64,000 nucleotides of DNA, taken from NCBI GenBank assembly GCA_019448385.1, contig JAGTXO010000068.1, positions 93,846 to 157,845 on the forward strand, written 5' to 3'. Within the stretch, counting starts at the first letter, position 1. Each line of letters begins with the position of its first letter. This document shows, piece by piece, positions 1 to 8,800 of this stretch. The notes beneath the pieces were generated by a model. The model ran no database searches and had not been told where the DNA came from. It worked only from the letters and a program-made list of their open reading frames with translations. The translations under genes and the position numbers were made by a program. Source of the stretch: Diacronema lutheri (taxonomy: Eukaryota > Haptophyta > Pavlovophyceae > Pavlovales > Pavlovaceae).

Positions 1-592
1 GCGGCGGCGGCTCGCGGTGCACACGCGGCGAGCGCTTGAGCCGCTCGGCCGTCTTGACGCGCCCGTCGCCCTCGGCGGCGTCGGCCTCCGTCGGCTCGGC
101 GCGCGGAACGCGCGGCGCGACCTGTGCGCCGATCGGCCTGCCGCGCCCATCTGAGGGCTCGAATGTCGCGGCCGCCGCCGCGCCGCTCGCGCCGGCGGCG
201 CGCGCGGCCACCAATGCACCGTGCTCCGGCTCCGCGCGTGCCGCGGTGACGAGCGCGTTTGGCGTGGCGCTCGGCGCGCGGCGCGAGAGGAAGCCGGGCG
301 TGGGCTTGGTGACCGACTGCGAGCGGCGGATCGGGTCGTCCTTGGAGCGCGGCGCGCGCGCCGCGGGCGCGTCGCCCGCGCCGGCGACGGGGAGCGCGGC
401 GGCGACGAGCAACGCGCGCGCAGGCGGTGGGTTGTCCGCGAGCCAGTTAGCGAGCGCAGTGCGCTTGGCGGCGAGCGTCGACGGCTGCGGCACGCCCGTG
501 AGCTGCGCGACGATCTGGGTGAGCGCGCTCACCTCACTCGCGCGCAGCTGCGCCGCGTCCTTGCCCGCGACGGCCGCGTAGATCTCGTCCAT
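1..592 (-). CDS. Conserved hypothetical protein, 5' part only (runs off window start); paralogue A of a head-to-head pair
   Basis: An ATG at 592 opens a frame that stays open on the minus strand to the window edge (197 codons, no stop seen). The function is not recognised. Residues 1-50 form a compact conserved block ending in LTGVPQPSTLAAKR...NWL, followed by low-complexity Ala/Pro/Arg sequence and a second conserved motif SVTKPTPGFLSRRAP near residue 95. Both blocks recur in the same order in the divergently transcribed gene at 749-2486 (LTGVPKPAMLSKKR...NWL and SLTKPTSGLLSARP), so the two are clearly paralogues from a local inverted duplication. The start is the only ATG before the first conserved block. 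The 3' end and any introns lie outside the window. Confidence 0.65.
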   Translation of the reverse strand, partial: MDEIYAAVAGKDAAQLRASEVSALTQIVAQLTGVPQPSTLAAKRTALANWLADNPPPARALLVAAALPVAGAGDAPAARAPRSKDDPIRRSQSVTKPTPGFLSRRAPSATPNALVTAARAEPEHGALVAARAAGASGAAAAATFEPSDGRGRPIGAQVAPRVPRAEPTEADAAEGDGRVKTAERLKRSPRVHREPPP

Positions 593-748
593 GGGGCGGT
601 GGCGCGCGCGCGCGCGAGCAGCGAGAGCGCGTCTCACGCGCGAGAGCACGCGGGGTGCCTCCGCGCCGAGCGCGCGGCGCCGAGCACGGGCCCCCTTTTC
701 GCCTCCCTTTCCGGGAACTTTCCGACGAAGTGAGCGCGTCGGCGGGGC
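593..748. promoter_or_regulatory. Shared intergenic region between the two head-to-head paralogues
   Basis: Only 156 bp separate the two divergent start codons, so both 5' UTRs and promoters must lie here or overlap. No TATA-like element is visible; the sequence is CG-rich with a short alternating GC run near 602-615. The assignment rests on position only. Confidence 0.35.
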
Positions 749-1888
749 ATGCCGGCGAGCGCGGCGTCGGTCGTCGCGCTGCTCGCGGGGCGCGATGCGG
801 CCGATCTGTCGTCGCCCGAGGTGTCAGCGGTGGTCGAGCAGATCGCCGAGCTCACCGGCGTGCCCAAGCCCGCCATGCTCAGCAAGAAGCGCGCGATGAT
901 CGACAACTGGCTGACCGACTACGGCGGCGGCGGTGCGACGACCGCGGTCGCTGCCGCGCCGCCGGCGCCGCTGAGCGCGCGCGCGCCCAGCGCAGCGCCA
1001 CCCGTCGCGCCAACCGTCCGGTCCACCGACGCGATCGCTGCGCCGCTCTCGCCCACGCCCGCGTCGCTCACCAAGCCAACGTCCGGCCTGCTGTCCGCAC
1101 GGCCGAGGCTCGGCTCGGTTGCGGCGGCCGACACGTCGTCCGCGCTGCTCGTGCGCGTGCACTCGGCGGTCAGGGCGGGGCAGGGGTGGGTGCACTCACT
1201 CGAGGAGGCGCGCCTCTTCGCGCGCGAGATCCACGCGCTCACCGCCATGCCCGTCGGTATCGACGTGCAGGAGTTTGTCGCTGACTGGTACAATTGGCAG
1301 CGATGGCAGACGCGCTCAGGATGGCCGCTCGAGCCCAAGTGCGCGCGGCCGCTCGGGCTGCCGATGCCGGGGCGCGCCGTCCTCGGCTTTGGCACGGCCG
1401 TCCGGCTGCCCGCATTTGGCGCCGGCGCCTTCGCGCCGCCGCACGCGCTCGGCGCGTACGGCGGCGGGCTCGCGGCGCTGGGCGGCTTCGGCCCGATGGG
1501 CGCAGGCGGCGGCGCGTACGCGCAGGCGGCAGCTGCGGCAGCGGCAGCACAGCAGCAGCAGCAGCAGCAGCAGATGCTCGCGCTGGCGCAGATGGGCGTC
1601 GAGCGTAGGTCCGCGAGCGCGCAGCTCGAGCAGCAGCGGCTCGAGCTCGAGGCGCAACGCTCGGCGCTCGGAGGTGCGCGCGGCGGATGGGTTGTGAACG
1701 GGCGAGGGGAGGAAAGGTCGGCTTAGAGGCGAGAGCGCATCGCTGCCGCGCCGTGGCGACGCTGCGCTGCTCCCGCACCGGTCCCCGCGCCCCTCATGAT
1801 CCCATCGGAGCGCCTCTTTTCAAACCAGCAATCAGCCGCAAAAACATCTCCCGCGCCCCTCCCCCCCCCCCCCCCCCCCACCCCCCCT

Positions 1889-1924
<36 letters not shown>

Positions 1925-2486
1925 TTTCCCCCCAGGCGTATATTCGATGATCCACTCGCTCTCGTCCACGGTCGCACAGGCCTTTCACGCCGGCGGAGGC
2001 GGCGGAGGAGGAGGCGGCGGAGGCGGCGGCGGCAAAGGAGGAGGAGGTGGAGGCGGAGGTGGAGGAGGAGGCGGCGGAGGAGGAGGAGGAGGAGGCGGTG
2101 GAGGAGGCGGTTCCGGAGGCGGAGGCGGATGCGAAGGTGGGGCCGGGGCCGGGGGCGGGGCATTGGGCGGGGGCGGCGCGCCGCATGGCTACCGTCCCGG
2201 CGCGCTGTCCGCGCGGCCGACCGGGCTACAGGCGCCGAGTCACGCCGCGTACGGTGACGATCCGCGCTACGGCCCGCCCGTCAGCACGCGCTCCCAGCCG
2301 CAGCATGGCGGCGCGGCGGGGGCGGGGCGCAGCCTGCCCTTCTCACGCGCCGAGAGCGCGCAGGGGCAGGCGTTCGCCGTTTCGCCCATCGACGGCGAGC
2401 AGACGGCGCCCGACGACGGCGACGGCCAGGCCCTCTTGCGGCTGCCCTTCGGCCACTTTGGCGGGCGCAGCATTGAGACAGTCTGA
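749..2486 (+). CDS. Conserved hypothetical protein with polyQ and long polyglycine tract; paralogue B
   Basis: Exons 749-1673 and 1936-2486 join in phase (donor GTGCGCG, acceptor CAG after a poly-C tract) to give 491 residues. Function not recognised. The N-terminal 50 residues and the TKPTSGLLSARP block match the divergent neighbour. A region unique to this copy (about residues 140-215, with GWVHSLEEARLFAREIHAL and DWYNWQRW) looks globular. It is followed by Ala/Gly-rich sequence, a run of Ala then eight Gln, and a Glu/Leu/Gln helix. Exon 2 opens into a glycine run of more than 50 residues broken by one Lys and one Ser. The C-terminus ends in GHFGGRSIETV. Reading through the intron would give a shorter 325-residue product, but splicing restores phase exactly and extends the frame, so I prefer the two-exon model. 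Confidence 0.65.
1861..1924 (+). repeat. Near-pure poly-C tract just upstream of a 3' splice site
   Basis: An almost uninterrupted C run ends 11 bp before the CAG acceptor at 1933-1935 and so occupies the place of the polypyrimidine tract of this intron. Confidence 0.9.
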
Positions 2487-2790
2487 GTGACAGTCACGCG
2501 GACCGTCTCAATCCTGCGCCTGAAGGTGTCTGTCTGCCGACAAGCGAGGTCACCCCCCAGATTGACGATCGACTCAGACGGACGGCAGTGGTCTTCCACC
2601 GCGTGAAACGTACAAGCCGAAACGCATGCTGTCTGTTGGCACGCCTGCTCGCCTACTCCGATGCGTGGGTCGGGCGGCCGGCCGGCCATCCGCCGCAGCG
2701 CGCGCCCGGCTGCGCAAGGCGACCGCCGCCCTGCGCGCGCCCGCGTCTCTGCACAGCGCCGCGGCGCGCGGCGAGAAAGAGGGCGCTCGC
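2487..2790. other. Convergent intergenic region
   Basis: The 3' ends of the plus-strand gene ending at 2486 and the minus-strand gene ending at 2791 face each other here. The first bases after the stop include the 11-bp palindrome GTGACAGTCAC, one of several CAGT/ACTG clusters near gene ends in this window. No ORF with family similarity is visible. Confidence 0.5.
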
Positions 2791-3398
2791 TCAGATGAGC
2801 ACGTCCTCGCCACGCGGCGGCGCGTGCAGCGCCGTGAAGAGCGACGGCGCAAGCGCGAGCATGACGAGCACGGCGAGCCAGAAGCGCGTGTCGCGCACGA
2901 GCTCGTATGGCGAGGGGACGGAGGAGCGCATGTCGTTGAGCACGCGCGTGGCGCGTGCAGTCGCCAAATCCTGCGTCGTGTACGCCGAACGGCCCTCTGG
3001 CCGCCAGCTCGCGCTGCCCTCTCGCTGGAACTTCCTCCAGTCCTGCGCGCGACACATCGCGCGTGGCGCGCGCGCGCGCCGCACATGGGTGAGGACCTGG
3101 CTGGCGGTGGGGCGGGCGAAGAGGGGCGCGCGTTGAGCTGCGAGGGCAGAGAGGGCACGCGCTGCGCTGCGCGCGCTCGTCCGCGCCGCACCGCGTCCCA
3201 GTCTGTGCTGAACTCTGCGCCCGCGGCATCCTCGCCTTCGGGTAGCGGCGGCTCGCCGTCGCCGCCGCGCTCGGCGAGCGCGTCGATCCTGCAGATGCGG
3301 CGCGGCTGGCGTGCGAGGAGCTGCGTGCCACGTGCGCGCGGCGCGACGGCGGCCGTGCACGCCGCCAACGCCGCGGCGAGAGCCACGAGGCGCAGCAT
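2791..3398 (-). CDS. Small predicted plastid or secretory protein with C-terminal membrane segment
   Basis: Two minus-strand exons, 3398-3192 and 3042-2791, join in phase 0 (GTGCGG...CAG) to encode 152 residues. The N-terminus MLRLVALAAALAACTAAVA is a hydrophobic signal peptide followed by an Arg-rich stretch, as in plastid-targeted precursors of complex algae. The junction gives STDWDA-DWRKFQREG, a motif style I associate with small uncharacterised plastid proteins of algae. Near the C-terminus FWLAVLVMLALAPSLFTAL is a predicted membrane helix followed by a short polar tail. An upstream in-frame TTG (3446) would extend the protein by 16 residues, but the ATG directly preceding the signal peptide is the natural start. 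No function can be assigned. Confidence 0.6.
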
Positions 3399-3564
3399 CC
3401 GTCGGAGCGTTCGAGAGAGGTCGGGCTCCCGCTTCCCAAGGGGCAACAGGGCCTTTTTGACGGGCGCGCTTTTTGCGGGCGATCCCAGTCATCAACTCAC
3501 CCCCAGTGTGAGCACGAGACGCGTCAGTTCCACGACCACACGCCCGTTAGTCCGTCACGCCGGC

Positions 3565-5677
3565 TCAGACGGCGCCCACCTCGAGCTTCTCGCCGTCGCT
3601 CAGCTGAACGCGCCCCTGCTGCTCGTCGAGCTGCCGCAGCTTGCGCAGCGCCACGGACGTGCGCTTGGTTCCCATCTCATGCAGCTCCTTGAGCACTTGC
3701 CCAAAGTCCTGCGCCCGCCGGGAGTCGCCCGCGGCCCCGGCCGCGCATCGGCGCGCGCGCGCCCATGCGCGCGCCCGCGTGTCGCACGACGCGCGGCGCG
3801 CGACGCGCGACGCGCGACGCGCGCGCGCGCTCACGCGGATGGACAAGGAGCGGGTGCGCCACTGTTCGGCCATGTGCGCGTAAAGCGCCGCGTGCAGCTC
3901 GTGGAACGCGTCGACGGCCGAGTTGCGCTCGTTCGCCGCGGCGGTGAGCGCACCGCAGCGCAGCGCCTCGATGCACACCTTTGTCAGGTTGATCGAGACC
4001 GTCATGAACGGGAAATCACGCTCGCCGCGCGAGAGCGCGTACAGGCCCTGCGCGAGCGGCCGCCTGCGCGTGACGAGGTAGAGCGCGTTGAGGAGGGAGA
4101 GCATGCCGACGCCGCGCAGATCCGTCGCCGGGTCCGTGCCCTGGAAGCCCACCATGTCCCAATGCGCGCCGTAGCGCGGCGGGTCGCGCGCGTTGCCCGT
4201 GAGCGCTTTAAAAATCGACATGAGCATGCGCAGATGCGCGTCGACCGTGTCATCGAGCGGCGTCTTCGCGACGCAGAGCAGCATGTCGCGCTGCGCGTGC
4301 AGGTGCTCGCCGCGCAGGCGCGGGCGGAGGAACGGGACGAGGCGTGGCATGCAACCCGCACCGGACCAGTCCTGCAGCACAGCGGCGCGCGGTCCGCACG
4401 CCGCGCACGCGCGTCAGCCGCGCGCGCGGCGCGCGGACCACGCAGCCGCGCATACGCGCGCGAGCGCGCGTGGCGCCGCCGCGGGCGCGCACCGCGCGCG
4501 CGTGGCGCGGATGCGCGCGCGTCACCTCGCGAACGATCACCGCAGCGTGCGCCGTCACGTCCGCGTCGGTTTCAAAAAAGGCGAGGGCCTCGGCGAAGCC
4601 GATCTTATCGCCGCGCGCGCGCGCGCCGAGCGGCGCCTGTGCGCGCGCCGCGGCGCGCTCGGCGGCGGCCGCGCCCGCCTGCTCGACAGCCGCCCACTGC
4701 GCCTCGGCTGCCGCGCGCTCGGCGGCGTCCGCCGCGCCGCGCGCGCCGGGCAGCGCGGCGGCGCCCGGCGCGCCGCCACGCACGTCGGTGCCGCCCTCCT
4801 CGCCGTCGCCGCCGGCCCTGCCCTCGCCCTCGCCCCCATCGCCACCACCGACCGCGCCCGCGCCCTCGCCTCCGCCGCCGTCGCCATCGCCCCCGTCGCC
4901 ACCACCGTCGTCATGCTCATCCTCTTCCGCATCCTCCGAGATGTGAATCAAGCCGCCGCGCCGCTGCGAGGCGGCGAGCTCGTCCGCGCGCTCGGCTGCA
5001 CTCTTCGCCGCGTGCGCCGCCACCGCCTGCTGCCCCGCCGCGCCTCCACCCGCCGCGCCACCCGCCGCCTCGCGGACGGCGCGTAGCGCGCTCGCGGCGT
5101 CACCTCGAAGGTCGGCGAGTTGGCGCTCCTCAGCGGCCGCGGCGGCCTCGGTTGCCTTTCGGCGCTGCTCGGCGAGAAGCGCGTCCACGTCGTCCGCGTC
5201 TGCCGCATCCGCCGGAGACAACGCCGGCGCCGCCGGCGCCGCCGCCGCTGGCAGCCGAGGCGCGTCGGCGCGGTCGGCGTCGGCGTCGGCCGCCGGCCGT
5301 GCGGTCTCGGCGTCCGCGGGCTCGAACGCAAACTCGTCGTCGTCGTCGCCGTCGTCGTCTCCGCCGGCGCGGGCGGTCGCGGGCACGCGCACGCTGCCAA
5401 CCTGCGCGGCCGCCGCCTCGGCCTCCAGCTCGAGCTGCCGCTCGAACTCTGCGCGGCGCGCCTCGTCGTCGCGCGCGGCGGCAGCAGCCGCGCGACTATC
5501 GCGCGCGGCCGCGAGCGCGCGCTTGCGATCGTCCGCGTCGGGTCGCGCGCGCTGCGCGGCAAGTTGCGCGGGCCGCGCGCCCGGGATCGACGTGCCAGCC
5601 GGCACGCCGGCCGGCCCGCCGCCGCCGAGGACCTCCTCGACGGCGTTGGCCATCGCCAACTCGAGCGGGGTGGCCAT
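3565..5677 (-). CDS. ELMO-domain protein (ELMOD-like, putative Arf-family GAP)
   Basis: Three minus-strand exons (5677-4526, 4371-3835, 3708-3565), both introns in phase 0, encode 610 residues. The C-terminal third is an ELMO domain: residues 454-474 read HWDMVGFQGTDPATDLRGVG, matching the family core W-x-x-x-GFQG-x-DP-x-TD-x-RG. Residues 1-384 are an Ala/Glu-rich, largely disordered or coiled-coil extension with an acidic patch (DDDGDDDDEFAFEP) and a second Asp/Gly-rich run near 240-290. ELMOD proteins stimulate GTP hydrolysis on Arf/Arl small GTPases in membrane traffic and ciliary function; that role is inferred from the family. The donors GTGACG and GTGAGC are closer to the eukaryotic consensus than most in this window. 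The 5' neighbour's stop lies 194 bp upstream. Confidence 0.85.
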
Positions 5678-5871
5678 GCTTTTCAGCCGGGGACTCCAGG
5701 AGTTGGCCGTTGCGCGTCCGATTTTCGATACGCACGACTTGTGCGCGGCGCGAGCCAGTCGCGTGCCGTCCGCTCACGCCTCACGGCTCCGCGGGCACGT
5801 CAGCGCTGCGGAGCCAAAATTGCTGCCCGCAAAAGGGGTTCTGGGCAATTGGCATGCCTTGCACGGATCAT

Positions 5872-8800
5872 TCACGCGCTTTGGCGCGCCGGCGCGTCCG
5901 CGCTTCGCAGCCAGCGACACGACCTCGACATCTGCTTCCCTGCGCCGCCGAAGCGCAGCTCGAACGCGCGCCCGACCTCGCCCGCGCCCGACGCGCGCCG
6001 CCCGTTGCCCGCCCGCCCTCCAAACGGCAGCCGCTCCTTGGCGCCCTTCTCGGGCTGCGCGCCCGCGCCGGCCTGGCTGGCGCACGCGCGGCGCACGACG
6101 TGCTCGCGCAGCTTGAGCAAGAGCGGCTCGACGTCGGCGGCAAACCACGCGTCCACGTGCTGCATGTACGTATCATGCCACGAGTCGACGCCACCCGACG
6201 GCGTGCCGGGCGCGCACACACTTCGCCGAGGCGCGCTCTTCCTGGGCCGACGGCGTCCAGAGACGGTTGGGCTTGCCGAGCGCGACGGTCGGCCGAGCTC
6301 GGCAACCACCGCCTCGATCGTCGCCGCGCTCGCGGCCTCGGCGGCGGTGCGCGTCGGAGGCGCACGCCGCGGCGCGCACCCCGTCGACGCGCGCGCGCGC
6401 CGCTCGCGGTGCGCCGGCTCGTCACTGCCGGCGGCTCCGCCGTCAAGCGCGTCGACGCCCGAGCCGACGGCGGCGTCAACCTCGCGCGAATGCGCGCGCG
6501 CGCCGCCCGCCACGGCCTGCTCGGCGCGCGAAGCGTCGCCGCCGGCGGAGCTGTGCTCGTCAGGCCGCGCGACCGCGCCTGCCGCCGCCGGCGCGCGTGG
6601 CGAGCTGCCCACGGGCGGCGTCCCGGGCACGGCCTCGTCGCCGCCGTGCGGCGTGTCGACGCGCAGCAGCGGCGCGCTGCCCGCGCGCCGCAGCTGCGCC
6701 GCCGCCCGCGCGCCATCCGCGCGCTCGTTGTCGCCGTGCGTGGACGGCGGCAGCGCGCTGCCGCCGTCCACGCGCACTGCGCTCACTGGCGCCGTCAGCT
6801 CACTGTGCTCACTGCGCACACTGCGCACACTGCGCACACTGACGGCGTCAGCGCGCGCAGTGAGCGTGGATGGCGGCAGCGCGCTGCCGCCGTCCACGCG
6901 CACTGCGCTCACTGGCGCCGTCTGCTCACTGTGCGCACTGCGCACACTGACGGCGTCAGTGCGCGCAGTCAGCGCCGCGCTGTGCGCGAGAGGCGCCACG
7001 CCGCCGTTCCAGGCCGTCGCCGGGGCGCCGTCCGCCATTTGTCGAGGCGCCCGTTGCGCCGTCTCGGCCACCGGCGGCGCGCGCTCGTGTGCGAGCGTCG
7101 TGCCGACGCTGACGAAGAGCGGCGCCTCCTCGCCGTCGGTCGACTCGCCCACGTCGTCGAGGCCCGCCGCCGCGCCGACCGCGGCGGCGCCAACCACCGC
7201 GTCGGCGCGCGCGCGCGCCGCCGCACCCGCGCGCTGGGCAGCGCCGCCGCGCGCCGCGAGCGCGACGGGGTGGCGCACGACGACCGTGGGCGAGGCGTTC
7301 GACGACCGCGCGCGCGGCGGCGCCGGGTCCGCGAGCTCCTCGGCGGCGCGCAGCGCGAGCTCGGCGCACGCGGTGCACGTCTCGCCGTCCCACGTGGCGC
7401 ACAGGCGGCCGTGCCGCTGCTGCGTGGTGCCGTGCGCGGTGCGGCGCGCGCGTTGGCGGCAACAGGTGCGGAGCGGCGCGCCATCCGCTGTGCCGTTCGC
7501 GCGGCCAAAGTGGCCAAACGTCGCGTGGCGCGCGGGCAGCGGCTGCGTCGACGCGGTGATGGCGACCACGTCCGTCCGGTCCATCCGTCGTCCGTCGCCA
7601 TCGTGCGCAGCACTTACGCCTGCCAACGAGCGCATGGGCGCGCGGGCGTGCGCGACGGCGGGCGCGCTGCACGCCGCTCGCGCTGCATGCGCGTCCGGCT
7701 CGGCGTCGCTCGAGCAGGCGCTGTCCGGTGCGCTGTCCGGTGGACTGGGGCTGTCCGGCGGCGAGCGCGCGCGCGGCAGCCGGAGCAGCGCCGAGCCGGA
7801 CTCGACGGCGGTTCGGCGCCACTCGGTCGGGTTGGCGCGGCGCAGCGCGACGGCGAGCGTCTCGAAGAGCAGCTCGGATGCCAGGTCGGCGAAGGACGCG
7901 AGGAGTCTCGAGTAGCCGTAGCCGCGCGCCGCGCGCTTCGCGGCCGCGCGCGCGAGAAGTGCAATCGCCGTGCACTGCGCGAAGCGCTCGAACGCGGCGT
8001 CGGAGACGAAGGAGCGCTGGATGAGCGCGCGGAGCACGCGCCGCTGCGCCGGCACGGCGACGGCCGTCGTCATCACCGAGATCCGCCGGATCGCGTCCGC
8101 GTAGCGCGGCGCGTTCTCCGGTTTTAAAAAGAGCTCCGCGGAGACATGCACAGCCGATGGCGGCCGGCTGAGCAGGAAGAGGCCCCACTCGAAGAGGCAC
8201 CACCTGCGCACAACACGGCGCGCCAAAACGACGACGCCGACGCCGAGCGCGCGCGGTGGCGGCGCCGCGCCGAACGATGAGCGCGCGCGCGACTGCCCGC
8301 GCGTCTCAACTGGGAAACAAAAAGATGAGCACGCGTTGAACAACTGAAAACAAAGAAAAGAAGAAGAAAAAGAGCACGTGCCCGCCGGTGTCCGAGCCGG
8401 CCGTCCGGCGCCGGCGCCAACGGCGCAGGCCGCGCTCCGGCCGCGCTCGGCAAAACACCTCGCCGGCGTCCTCGCCGGCGTCCGGGGCCCGCGCGCGCCG
8501 GCGCGCGCGCGCGCGCGCGCACATGCGCGAGAAGTAGTTGTGCGTGCACAGAACAATCATGGCGTCGCACTGGCCAAGAAAGCCGCCGATCTACGCGTTG
8601 ACGCGCGCGCGCGCGTGTGTGCGTGGGCAGGCGGCGGCGTGCGAGGCGGCGTGCAGGCCGCGCGCGGGGGGTCAACGCGTCAAAGTGGCCGGGGGTTGCC
8701 GAGGGCCGGCGCGGGCGGCACGGGCGGCACGGCGAGCGGCGCGCGCGCGCGCGCGCGCGCGCGCGCGCGCGCACCTGACCGACGCACAGGTCGAGGAGAG

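Noticed and set aside
2626-8127. 1,833-codon open frame on the plus strand
   Set aside because: It is Arg/Ala/His-rich shadow sequence antisense to the small plastid-type, ELMO and H-NOX/TIR-like genes; very high GC removes stop codons. No family motif.
8204-8360. Extra exon after TTTTCAG or TTTCCCAG in H-NOX/TIR-like intron 3
   Set aside because: Using these acceptors would insert low-complexity residues between NYFSR and WCLFEW; the GCGCAG acceptor at 8204 gives the uninterrupted conserved motif.
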